DNA of 64,000 nt from Mycteria americana (lineage: Eukaryota; Chordata; Aves; Ciconiiformes; Ciconiidae), in assembly GCF_035582795.1 (NCBI RefSeq), contig NC_134371.1:51129001-51193000 (forward strand), written 5' to 3'. The translations under genes were made by a program, and so were the position numbers. Positions 52,701 through 59,700 of the stretch are shown here, one piece after another. The notes below the pieces were generated by a model. The model had not been told where the DNA came from and made no database searches. It was given only the letters and a program-made list of their open reading frames with translations. Each line of letters begins with the position of its first letter. Position 1 is the stretch's first letter.

Positions 52701-54827
52701 AGAACACACACTGAATGACACAGAGGGGAGATCTCCATAAACAATTCTCCAACCGTATCTTTATCTTTTTTCTGAAATACAGTAGCTTACATTTTTCTGC
52801 ATCACACCATGTTGGCCAAACAAAGCAACAAGCAACTGGACTAGTAATTCTGTAATAACTGCAAAGGAGTTTCCAACCTTAGTTTGCTTTATTTCCACCC
52901 AGGTCAGGAAAAGCATTGACTCTTATTGCCTTGCAATACTTCCATACAAGGTTATCCAACTTTCCTTGCAAGAGAGGGAAGCCCAGAACTGGCTGGACAA
53001 AGAGCCTGAGACAAACAATTTATGGAGTGTTGACAGGAGAATGGGAGCTGGATGAGACATGAAGAGCAGGAAGAAAAAAAGGACTGGGACAAGACTGAGT
53101 GTGAGGGTACAAAGTAAAGGAAGGAATAAATCAAACAAATCCCATTACGGTAGATTTCCTGAGTGTTCCTGAGCCTTGCCACTATTCTATTGTCAGCAAA
53201 TACCCACAGAGAAACCATCTAGGTGTCTCCAATCTCCATTTGGCAGCGCTTCCCACAGAGGTTGTCAATGTACAGTCATTCTGCTGTCTTAACTGATAGA
53301 GGTCTACGCTATTCACCTGGGAGTCTAGGTCTACTAGTAGAGTCAAATGAATATTTAGGTAATTGTGCATGGCAGAAAGTGTTTTTTCTCTCAAGTTCGG
53401 TTTTTAAAGTGAATGAAGAAAAATGTCAGGTACTCAAAGAAGTTAAGATGGCAAAAAGCAAGCGCTGCAGACTAAGGAAATACAACTGTGGAGGTTAGAT
53501 TCATAAACTTTTAGCATACTATACAATGCATATATGTGCACTCTGTTACAAGTTACATAGCATCACTCCAAACAAGCTTGCATGATGTTGATGCTGGCGA
53601 TCTCCTGAAGTTAGTCATGGTACTCTGAGAAAGCAAAAAAACTCGCGAGGCAGAGAATGCGATTTCAAAGTGAGGCAAAACAACATGAATGCCACATATT
53701 GTTAGTTAGAAATTATACCTTTGAGCAGCATCTTCATTCTTTGGAGCAGCTGAATGCTTATTTCCTAGAAATCAAATATACAAATGTAGAAATATAGAAC
53801 TTAGTGTACTTTCTTCCTTTAACAGTGGAAAATATTAGAACCTGAAAAATATTAAAACCTCTAAACTGTAAGCATAACCAAGAGAATTGCTTAGAAACTT
53901 GCTTTTGGTAGTTGAGAGTGACTTCAGTAAGCTAGTAACCATTCAGCAACTAGCTAGACATGCTTTTTATAAGTGTGAGGACAGACAGGCCCAACTCTCT
54001 TCACACTCTCATTCACTGTGTTCTGTATAGTCAGAAAGCTAAAGGAAAAATAATTCTGGCAATAATTTTGTGCCAACCACACTCACTCTGGTTCTCCACT
54101 GGCTCTCCACGCCAGCCTTACCCCCGCACCCCACTGCTGGGAAACGCTGTCCTTTTCAACTGCCCCACCACTGGATTTTGCTCCGGGCAGGGCTCGACAA
54201 CACGGCCTCGACGCCGGCACCCTCACCACTGAGCCACTGTTGCCACCCTCCCCGCCTCCCGGTCGCCCCGCGGACTGACCCAGGGCTCTGCCCGCCCTGA
54301 CCCAGCTACCGACATGGAGGACTCGGGTAGCTGCTCCCTTAAGATAAGGGCAACAGCGAGGGAAAATAGTGGACTGTTATGCTTAAAACATGAGGACGCA
54401 GTTTTCTGAGCAGCTGCACGATCGCTGTCGCGCGTGGCACGCCTGACGCTCAGAGCGGGGCGGGCTGCCGGCGCTGCGGAAGCCAGGCGCGCAGCCTGAG
54501 GGGACAGCGGGGCGCTCGGCCCCGCCTCGTTCGGTCGACCGCCGCGGGGCGCCGGCCCCAGCCGCCGCCGCCGCTCGCCGGCCCCGATCACACAGCCGGC
54601 ACGCCCGGCCGAGGCCCACCGAGCTCGCGGCAGCGTCCCCACACCGCCAACCGCGCCGCTCCCCCCGGCACAGTTGAGTTGGGCGAATCCGCTGTGCCGA
54701 CCAGAGAGCACAGGGAAAGCCCAAAGCGCCGGACGGGGGGAGCGGCGCGCGGAGACTGGAGCCTACCTGCGCGCCGCCGGCTGGGTTTCCCCTTCGCGCC
54801 GCCCTGCGGCTTCCCGGCCGCCATCAT
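11688..54827 (-). CDS. RPAP2: RPAP2, RNA polymerase II-associated protein 2 (whole gene span, 12 coding exons)
   Basis: RPAP2 is the vertebrate RTR1-type phosphatase. It removes Ser5 phosphate from the RNA polymerase II C-terminal domain and takes part in polymerase assembly and nuclear import. Coding exons joined in phase (high to low coordinate): 54827-54767, 53764-53719, 52693-52579, 51905-51807, 50765-50700, 49489-49401, 47118-47083, 46206-45270, 44200-44106, 39168-39088, 32048-31980, 11877-11688. They total 1884 nt, 627 residues plus TAA; the human protein has 612. The RTR1 zinc-finger ligands are C96-x4-C101 (KLCGYPLCQ) and C132-x3-C136 (CFCSNFC). Acidic, serine-rich sequence follows in the large exon. 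All introns have GT-AG ends. The gene is head-to-head with GLMN. The C terminus runs about 15 residues past the human one. The start could be Met1 or Met2 of MMAAGKPQ. Confidence 0.95.
21949..21982. repeat. Short AT palindrome / inverted repeat
   Basis: ACTTATTTTAAAATAAGT (21951-21968) is a perfect 18-bp palindrome. The adjacent TTTTAAAATAAG adds a second inverted match, so the segment can fold in alternative hairpins. Confidence 0.75.
22670..22714. repeat. AT-rich 19-bp direct repeat
   Basis: AAATTATATTTTATATAAT occurs twice, at 22670-22688 and 22696-22714, separated by ATATATA. The surrounding 70 bp is almost pure A+T and self-complementary. Probably a local slippage product. Confidence 0.8.
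24576..24604 (+). repeat. (TTCC)n microsatellite
   Basis: About seven TTCC units in the last RPAP2 intron, a plain tetranucleotide repeat likely to be polymorphic. Confidence 0.9.
31980..32048 (-). CDS. RPAP2: RPAP2 coding exon 11
   Basis: Reads [20 protein letters not shown] then LS, matching the mammalian block [22 protein letters not shown]. Acceptor TTTCAG/GTTAAC, donor TCTGT/GTAAGT; phase 2 at the end. The next exon lies about 20 kb away. Confidence 0.93.
32363..32641 (-). mobile_element. Possible ancient L2-like LINE ORF2 relic
   Basis: A 92-codon open stretch on the minus strand contains [17 protein letters not shown] followed by [10 protein letters not shown], then [13 protein letters not shown]. 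This resembles the C-terminal HWLPV-x-FKI-LLTYKAL-GLAP and TRG-FSVAAP pattern of L2-type LINE proteins. The similarity is by eye and partial, with no 3' end or target duplication seen. It could be chance. Confidence 0.3.
37358..37377 (+). repeat. (GA)n microsatellite
   Basis: Ten GA units followed by AAG, in RPAP2 intron 10. Confidence 0.9.
37688..37716 (+). repeat. (AT)n microsatellite
   Basis: About 29 bp of alternating T and A between TGTG and GTAT, in RPAP2 intron 10. Confidence 0.9.
39088..39168 (-). CDS. RPAP2: RPAP2 coding exon 10
   Basis: Reads [20 protein letters not shown] then KNLVKTFR, matching the C-terminal helical region of RPAP2. Acceptor TTCTAG/ATTACC, donor TTCCG/GTGAGT; enters and leaves in phase 2. 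It sits on the far side of the CR1 insertion from exon 9, and both junctions remain intact. Confidence 0.93.
40520..40545. repeat. Hairpin with 11-bp perfect arms
   Basis: GGGGTTTTTTT, loop AGTT, then AAAAAAACCCC. It lies about 330 bp from the CR1 3' end and has no link to a gene that I can see. Confidence 0.85.
40872..43378 (-). mobile_element. CR1 LINE, 5'-truncated, young
   Basis: Chicken-repeat-1 family non-LTR retrotransposon inserted antisense to the plus strand, so co-linear with RPAP2. The 3' end (low coordinate) has tandem ATTCTGTG-type octamers at 40872-40897 instead of a poly(A) tail, which is diagnostic for CR1. Next comes the usual short 3' UTR read on the plus strand as GGTTGGAAAAGACC. 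The element is about 2.5 kb, against about 4.5 kb for full-length CR1. The 5' break falls near 43373-43380, just upstream of codons [11 protein letters not shown] inside the endonuclease. The GC content is clearly higher than in the flanks. No convincing target-site duplication is seen, as is usual for CR1. Confidence 0.96.
40964..43372 (-). CDS. CR1 ORF2 fragment: partial endonuclease plus intact reverse transcriptase
   Basis: An uninterrupted frame of about 800 codons ending at TAG (40966-40964). Numbering from 43363, the C-terminal part of the apurinic-type endonuclease is present, with GDFN at residues 14-17 and SDHEM at 82-86. The N-terminal catalytic part is lost by 5' truncation. The reverse transcriptase follows, with [22 protein letters not shown] (D447), [11 protein letters not shown] and FADD (D535, D536). 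The C-terminal region has the family's [20 protein letters not shown] and [11 protein letters not shown] blocks. No stop or frameshift is seen, which suggests a recent insertion. It has no promoter or complete endonuclease, so it should be unable to move on its own. Confidence 0.95.
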   Translation of the reverse strand, partial: AEVLLAKRVSSPCLLVGDFNLPDVCWKYNTAERKQSRRFLERVADNFLTQLVSEPTREGAPLDLLFTNRDGLASDVMVGGCLGQSDHEMIEFLIRGEAARGVGKTATLDFRRADFSLFRRLVERVPWEAALMGKGVQEGWTFFKEEVLKAQERAVPRCRKTSRRGRRPAWLTRELWLELRKKRRVYDLWKKGRATQEDYKGVARLCREKTRRAKAELELGLAAAIKDNKKHFFKYISSKRRGKENLQPLVDGGGNTVTKDEEKAEVLNAFFASVFISRAECSMGTQPLELEDRDGDQTGAPIIQGEMVSDLLHHLDTHKSMGPDEIHPRVLKELADVLTKPLSIIYQQSWLTGEVPADWRLANVTPIFKKGRKEDPGNYRPVSLTSVPGKLMEQIILSAITWHVENNQGIKPSQHGFRKGRSCLTNLISFYDKVTRLVDEGKAVDVVYLDFSKAFDTVSHSILLEKLAAHGLDGCTLRWVKNWLDGRAQRVVVNGVYSGWRPVTSGVPQGSVLGPVLFNIFINDLDEGIECTLSKFADDTKLCGSVDLLEGRQALQRDLDRLDRWAEVNCMRFNKAKCWVLHLGHSNPMQRYRLGEEWLESCLAEKDLGVFVDSRLNMSQQCAQAAKKANGILTCIKNSVASRTREVIVPLYSALVRPHLEYCVQFWAPHYKRDIEVLERVQRRATKLVKGLEQKSYEERLRELGLFSLEKRRLRGDLIALYNYLKGGCREVGVGLFSQVTSDRTRGNGLKLRQGRFRLDIRKFFFTERVIKHWNRLPREVVESPSLEVFKGRLDEVLRDMV
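44106..44200 (-). CDS. RPAP2: RPAP2 coding exon 9
   Basis: Reads [20 protein letters not shown] then [11 protein letters not shown], matching the mammalian [21 protein letters not shown] segment. Acceptor ACACAG/GATGAT, donor AAAGC/GTAAGT; phase 2 at the end. Confidence 0.93.
44201..45269 (-). other. RPAP2: RPAP2 intron 8
   Basis: About 1.07 kb of AT-rich sequence without exon or transposon. Contains a 27-bp near-perfect palindrome at 44896-44922. Confidence 0.8.
44896..44922. repeat. 13-bp inverted repeat around one base
   Basis: TCATTAAATAAAA, A, TTTTATTTAATGA: two perfect 13-bp arms around a single central base. Confidence 0.9.
45270..46206 (-). CDS. RPAP2: RPAP2 coding exon 8 (large central exon)
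   Basis: 937 nt encoding the acidic, Ser-rich middle of RPAP2. It starts [20 protein letters not shown] and continues with a [17 protein letters not shown] block, a [19 protein letters not shown] motif, ELDEDDLD, and [20 protein letters not shown] before [17 protein letters not shown] sequence (here [14 protein letters not shown]). These blocks match mammalian RPAP2 in order. Acceptor TTACAG/TGGAC, donor CAAA/GTAAGT. The region is expected to be mostly disordered. Confidence 0.96.
46207..47082 (-). other. RPAP2: RPAP2 intron 7
   Basis: About 0.9 kb of AT-rich intron between the 36-nt exon 7 and the large exon 8. Nothing recognisable in it. Confidence 0.75.
47083..47118 (-). CDS. RPAP2: RPAP2 coding exon 7 (36-nt microexon)
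   Basis: A 36-nt exon reading roughly [12 protein letters not shown], matching the mammalian PDFQLLKEEQ segment. Acceptor TTGCAG/ACC, donor AGAG/GTACAC. It enters and leaves in phase 2, so skipping it would keep the frame. Confidence 0.88.
47200..47275 (-). mobile_element. Old CR1 3'-end fragment
   Basis: GAGGTCGGAAGGGATGTCTG and then TCTAGTCCAACACCC match the CR1 3' terminal pattern seen at 40.9 kb (GGTTGGAAAAGACC, then GAGTCCAACC), but with many substitutions. Same orientation as the young CR1. Confidence 0.65.
47345..47785 (-). mobile_element. Ancient CR1 relic, ORF2 C-terminus and 3' end
   Basis: On the minus strand a broken frame reads [20 protein letters not shown] and then YLKKSYKD, followed by [11 protein letters not shown]. 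This parallels [20 protein letters not shown] and YLKGG in the intact CR1 of this window. The 3' portion reads plus-strand GTCAGAAAGGACCTCTGGAG, again the CR1 terminal block. Heavily mutated, so far older than the 40.9-kb copy. Confidence 0.8.
49401..49489 (-). CDS. RPAP2: RPAP2 coding exon 6 (second zinc-ligand pair)
   Basis: Reads [18 protein letters not shown] and then [12 protein letters not shown]132 and C136 complete the RTR1 zinc site, and the PVW-REEE block is a family signature at the end of the domain. Acceptor TTCCAG/TGC, donor AAAA/GTAAGT, phase 2 at the end. Confidence 0.95.
50700..50765 (-). CDS. RPAP2: RPAP2 coding exon 5
   Basis: Exactly 22 codons, [22 protein letters not shown], nearly identical to mammalian RPAP2. 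Flanked by TTTTAG and GTATGG. It lies inside the RTR1 domain, between the two cysteine pairs. Confidence 0.95.
51807..51905 (-). CDS. RPAP2: RPAP2 coding exon 4 (first zinc-ligand pair)
   Basis: Thirty-three codons containing [15 protein letters not shown] and KLCGYPLCQ. The two cysteines (residues 96 and 101 of the joined protein) form the first half of the RTR1 zinc site. Acceptor TTTTAG/GGAAAA, donor AAAT/GTAAGT. Confidence 0.95.
52579..52693 (-). CDS. RPAP2: RPAP2 coding exon 3
   Basis: Reads [18 protein letters not shown] and then [18 protein letters not shown], the conserved helix that precedes the RTR1 domain in RPAP2. The acceptor is TAACAG/GAAAGC and the donor TTCG/GTAAGT. Ends in phase 0. 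Confidence 0.93.
52694..54766 (-). other. RPAP2: RPAP2 introns 1-2
   Basis: Intron 2 (52694-53718) and intron 1 (53765-54766). Intron 1 changes sharply near 54.4 kb from AT-rich to CpG-rich DNA, so its proximal half belongs to the promoter CpG island. No coding feature in either. Confidence 0.75.
53719..53764 (-). CDS. RPAP2: RPAP2 coding exon 2
   Basis: A 46-nt exon between a TTTCTAG acceptor and an AAAG/GTATAA donor. It reads [15 protein letters not shown] and joins exon 1 at phase 1 and exon 3 at phase 2. It is too short to show as an open frame by itself; support comes from phase continuity and from its position before the conserved alpha-helical exon 3. Confidence 0.8.
54767..54827 (-). 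CDS. RPAP2: RPAP2 coding exon 1
   Basis: Encodes [21 protein letters not shown] and ends on CAG followed by GTAGGC; phase 1 at the end. It lies in CpG-rich DNA. The basic, weakly conserved N terminus resembles other RPAP2 starts only in composition. Two ATG codons stand in tandem at 54827 and 54824, so either could be used. Confidence 0.85.
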
Positions 54828-54980
54828 CGTGCCTGTCCGCTCCCTCCCTCTGACCTCTCACCCGGGAGGCGGAGCCGCCGTCGCGGCGTGGTCCGGGCCG
54901 GGAGCGGAGAGAGGCGGTGGCGCGGTCCTGTGGAGCGGCGGGCGCGGAGGGGTACGGCCGATCGGGGCTGAGGGGCTGCA

Positions 54981-55030
54981 GAGCGGAGCGCAGCGCAGCG
55001 CAGTGCAGTGCGGAGCGCAGCGCAGTGCGG
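54981..55030 (+). repeat. GCGCA/GTGCA pentamer tract
   Basis: Fifty bases of near-tandem GCGCA, GTGCA and GAGCG units at the right edge of the CpG island, close to the expected GLMN transcription start. Self-complementary enough to be structured if transcribed. Confidence 0.75.
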
Positions 55031-55060
55031 CTCCACCGGCAGCCCACTGAGGTGTGGGGG

Positions 55061-56641
55061 GTGGCCTTGTGACTTCTTAATTCAGCCGTGTGTTAAAGGC
55101 TTACGTTGGCAGCCTGTTTGTACTGGCCTGCATGTGGTACCCCGCCTAGGGAAGGGGCTGAGGAGATATGTTTATTACAGAGGAGGGAGTTTGGTGAGTA
55201 TTAACAGTAGAAGCTTTCACACGATTCAGATGCTGTCCACTTGCCGCTGAAACCTCTGAAAAGATTTAATTAGAAACTGGATTAAGTATTAAGGCCTGAG
55301 ACCGTCTGTGAGCTCAGCTGGTAAATCCCTGGAACAACACGGTGGGTGCTCACGGCATGTTTCAAGGCTGTAAGTACATTGTAAAGTTACTGAGGGTTGA
55401 AAATGCAAGAATATCAGCGCTCAAAAGTATATTTAAATTGTTTTGGGAGGATTAGTAACATCCTGTAAAATTAAGAGCTCAAATAGTACAACGTGTGGTA
55501 ATAAAGTTATGTGATAATGACTAAATTAAAATGACAGGCTAGATACATTGCTAGATTGTAGTGATGTAAAAATGTTAAAGTAGGCCATTGAGAATAGAAA
55601 GTGAGTTTTTTATTCTCTGAATAATAAAATTCACATACAGATGCTTTTTAAGCTTTTGTGAGTTGCCTGTTTTTTGTAAACATCCAGGTAGCTTAGTTAT
55701 CTAGATGTTGTGTGATGTAGCAGAGGTCAAACATAAAGAAGAAAGATTGAGGATGTTACATTGAGATGTCTGTATAAATATGGAACTTGGGTGTTTTGAT
55801 GAATAGTTAGCTAATTATCCAGGTGCAGAGGTAATAGTGATCATATAACCAGGTTTAGGCACATAGAATTACTTAAAACTATAAATATTATGACTGCTGC
55901 CATGATATATTACATGGATAACCAAGCTTGATTTTATTTGTAATTCATGGTCCTAACTACATAAAACTTTGTATGTACTTAACATTACTCAAATGTTTAA
56001 CTTAATAGTTTTTAGCAAGAAATTTTAAAATTATAGTATCTAGAGGTAAAAGGCCACTGAACTAGCCCAGCCTAGACACTAGAAAGAAAGAAATGATACT
56101 ACGTATGTAATCTTGATTGGACTGTTGATATAAACTGGCACGGTGGTTGGATCAGCTGTGCACATCCCAGGCGTCAGGTTAGAGTGTTCCAGTCACAGCT
56201 GAGCTGGAGCTCCTCTGGTGAGAATAGCCACAGAAAATGTCGTGTATCATGGGCATCTGCGCTTGGTACACAGTGAGCCCAGACTTGCTCTGTGTTAGCT
56301 GCAGTTTTAAATGTATGTGCCCAAGTAGTAGCTGAGGCCTCCTAACTTCTTAAAATGACCCTGAAATATTGCTACTTGAAGTATTGCTTCCCTATACATA
56401 GAATGCACGTTGTTTCCCGTCTGTAATACCGTCTCCTGCAAATATGGGGAGTAGAATAATATAGTGTATGCTTTTTAAAAATGCATTTTTCCTGGTTTTT
56501 TTTATCATGTGGTCTTCATAATACCTGTCTGTTTAGGTTGTTCTCATTCTTCTATTGGCATTTGTTTTGATAATGTGATTATTTTTCAGTCTCTGTTTTT
56601 ACTTCATGTATTTTAATACTGCACTCTTTAATTTATAATAG
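55061..56641 (+). other. GLMN: GLMN 5' region: untranslated exon(s) and first intron
   Basis: No coding sequence. The donor of the noncoding first exon cannot be fixed. Good candidates are TTG/GTGAGT (exon end 55193) and GCT/GTAAGT (exon end 55369). The rest is AT-rich intron up to the acceptor before the start codon, where TTTTTCAG (ending 56589) and TATAATAG (ending 56641) compete. Confidence 0.5.
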
Positions 56642-56674
56642 TTTTCAATGCCAGAAGAACAAAGTCAAACTATA

Positions 56675-56713
56675 ATGGCAGTTGATGAACTTCAAGCCAT
56701 AATACAAAGATGC
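56675..56713 (+). CDS. GLMN: GLMN coding exon 1
   Basis: Thirteen codons, MAVDELQAIIQRC, then GTAAGT. Matches the mammalian start MAVEELQSIIKRC. Another ATG at 56648, nine codons upstream in the same frame, would add MPEEQSQTI if the upstream acceptor places it in the mRNA. Confidence 0.93.
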
Positions 56714-59700
56714 GTAAGTAGTTTTCTTTCCATAAAAGTAACAAGTGTAAGCAATGGCATTTCTCTTCGTATATTATAATTAAAATCAAAATTACCCCAA
56801 AACACAAGACAGTTGTTAGCAGAACTCCTCATTGGGCAGCTGAGTTCAGCCTCCATGTTTCATTGACTTTTCTGTGGTGCTTATCCCAAGATGCTTGATA
56901 ACTTCTGCTTCTTGGAGAAAGAAGTGTTCTTGTACTCAACAGTACCTGTCTGAAGTAACAAAACCCTAGCAGGTTGTTGTAGAAAACACATCTTCCAAAC
57001 AAGTGCTGTGGTCTAGACTTAGAAAGTGCTACTGAAATACTGCTTTGTCTTCTGTAGTAGCTCTTGGTGGCTTTTTTAATATAAGAAAAGTTATAATGAC
57101 ACTACATTTAATTTTGAAATGAAAGCTTGGGTTTTCTTTTTTTTTTATTTGCCTTTTATAAGTATGGAGTTAAACATGCGTATTTTCTTTCTAGCAAATT
57201 CTGGAAGAAACTGATTTCAAAGGAGAAGATTTTAATCTGTTTCAGGTAGCAGGTCAGAAATGTTTAGAAGATGGGTATGCAGCTCAGTTATTAGAAGTAA
57301 TTCAAAATGAGAAAAATAAGGTGAGTTTAAGCTTGCACTATACAGTAGTTGTGCACTAACACACAGTTAAATAGTTAAAACTGCTTATTGAAAAGGGAAG
57401 GCTACTTTCACTGTGGAGCAAGGCTGTACATGTGAATAGTTAACAAGTTGCTCTGTGTTAAATGCACATTCTTGTGTAACTTCAGGTAGCTCACAGAAAC
57501 CAGGTCATGATACTCTTACCATTAATAACTGTTTTTCTGTGAGTGAAGCAAAGAGAAAAGAGAGGACAAAAGCATAATTAAGAGAAAGTGACAGTGACCC
57601 TCTTTTGCAGGACAGGATTTCAGATGGTGTACTGGGTTTGGCTGGCATGGAGTTGATTTTCTTCATGGCAGCGTGTATGGTGCTGTGTTTTAGATTTGTA
57701 AGCAAAAGAGTGTTGATAACAGACCAGTGTTTCAGCTATTGCTGATCAGTGTTTGTACAGTGTCAAGGCCTTCTCCGTTTCTCACTCTGCCCCCTCAGTA
57801 AGCAGGGAAGTTGGGAGGGGACACAGCTGGGACAGCTGACCCAAACTGATGAAAGAGATATTCCATACCATATAACATCATGGTCAGCAATAAAAACACA
57901 CGGGGATGCGGACCCATTCCAAAGTAGCTGTTGCTTGGAGACTGACTGGGCGTTGGTCTGCTGGTGGGAGTTGGTTTGCATCATTCCCCGTCCCCTTTTG
58001 TCCTTCACTAATTAAATTGTCCTTATCTCGACCCATGAGTTATTATCTGTTTTGCTCTTCTGATTCTCTCCCCCACCCACTGGGGGAGGAGAGCTGGTGG
58101 GTGCTTAGTTGCTGTGTGGGGTCAACCCACCACAGATAGATATAATAGTATTGGCCAAAACTATAAGAGCCTAATGTAAGAGATGCTAATGTCTGTAGGC
58201 ACTTTGGGGAGCTGGGAGAATATACTAAATTGTACCCAGATAAATAGGAAGTTCAGAAAGAAAGTGAAGGATGGAATGTTTTGGCAACGTTACATGGGGG
58301 GTCACAGTCTGGTTTTGAATTTTGTGAGTTTGGAGTAACAACAGAAGATCTTGATCCCCTCAGGTTAAACATAGTTTGTCTAAGCATTCTTTCTTTCAGC
58401 AGCACTCCTCTACTCAGTCTTGTTTTGTATGTATTGTCATATAAATTCTTAGAAATATATATTGACATGTTAGAATTAATACATTGAAGAAAACTATACA
58501 AAATCTATAGCTGTGTTTATAGGTATGGGGAGAGAATACAATGTATGTCAAGTACAGAACTTTACGGTAATAGATGTTAAATTTTCAATGACATTATTAT
58601 GGTGTTGGTTACAACCAGGATATTGACCTGTTGTCTTTTTTGGCCTTCATCTAAACTCAGAAAGATTGTGTATATGATGTCCAGTTTTGGTTTATTCTCT
58701 GAAAATCTGGTTTGTAGGTTATCATCAAGAATATGGGTTGGAATCTCATCTCTCCTCTTGTTAGATGTATTTTCATGTATAAACAGGAAGATGATAAGCG
58801 AGAACACTGCCTGAAGATACTAGATCAGTTGGCACAGGTATGTTTTTGAAATATATGGTTATAACACAATAATTGTAGGGAAGGGAGAGGTCCTAATTTT
58901 CCCTCTGATTTCCAAAGAAAACAAGGCATAAATACTTCTGGGTTCTTCTGTCCATTTCCTGTAACTTTTAAACTTGTAGGCCAGCTTCATCTGAAGTAGA
59001 CACAGGCTTAGTGTTCTCAGAGATAATTAACCTCTTACAAATCTTGTGAAATTAGTAACTGGGCAAAACAAAGAGACATAGCGTTACCCAGAAGAAAAAG
59101 GCATATAAAACTCAAAATTTTTGATAGACAGCTGCTGCAGTCCGAGCAGCCACAGCAATACTGCCACTTGTCTACTGGAGATACAGTATGACAGTAAGTA
59201 CCTGATGATTCTGATGGAGTAGTAGGGGAAAAAAGTTTTAATCTCTAGAAAACTTGTTCCCTTTCATTCATGTACTTAAAAAAAAACTTGCAAACTCTAT
59301 AGCTTGAGTTAGATTCACACTAAAGTTTTTCTTTTCTCTCTACTCCGAAGGATTACTTTGCTAAGGTACTCTGAGGTTTTTATGGACCATAGAAATCAAG
59401 TTTAGTGTCATTATCTGTTGTTATATGTTTTCAGCTTATATGAAAGTGTACACACATATACACTCTACAGAAGATGTTAATTGTAGGGAAGTACTTATTG
59501 CTTCATATTTGCTTTCTTAAAGATTATCTTGGATGTTCAGATCTGCTTTCATGACATTCAGGAAATTCTGTATTGAAGTTTGATTGTGGTGAATTTTTTA
59601 GCTTATGACCATGGTGATCAAAAAATAGGCATTGTTCTCTCCTGCAGCTATGCAATCCGAAGGAACTTTTTTTGGGTTTACTTGAGCAGATTGAGCAGAC

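Larger units (their letters stand above)
54400..55060. promoter_or_regulatory. CpG island, probable bidirectional RPAP2/GLMN promoter
   Basis: A segment dense in CpG within otherwise AT-rich DNA. It covers RPAP2 exon 1 and extends towards GLMN. GC boxes (GGGGCGGG near 54457) are present and no TATA box is obvious. RPAP2 starts leftward at 54827 and GLMN is transcribed rightward, its first coding exon at 56.6 kb, so its untranslated first exon must lie in or just right of the island. Head-to-head pairs sharing a CpG island are common in vertebrates, and this pair is head-to-head in human too. Exact start sites cannot be read from sequence. Confidence 0.75.

Noticed and set aside
54223..54711. 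162-codon Arg/Ala/Gly-rich frame on the minus strand, with overlapping frames on both strands to 55050
   Set aside because: These are stop-poor frames caused by the CpG island. They span the RPAP2 exon 1 donor and intron 1 and match no protein.
59129..59204. Possible extra GLMN exon ending before GTAAGT
   Set aside because: Exons 3 and 4 join in phase and reproduce the mammalian protein without a gap, so no exon is needed here.
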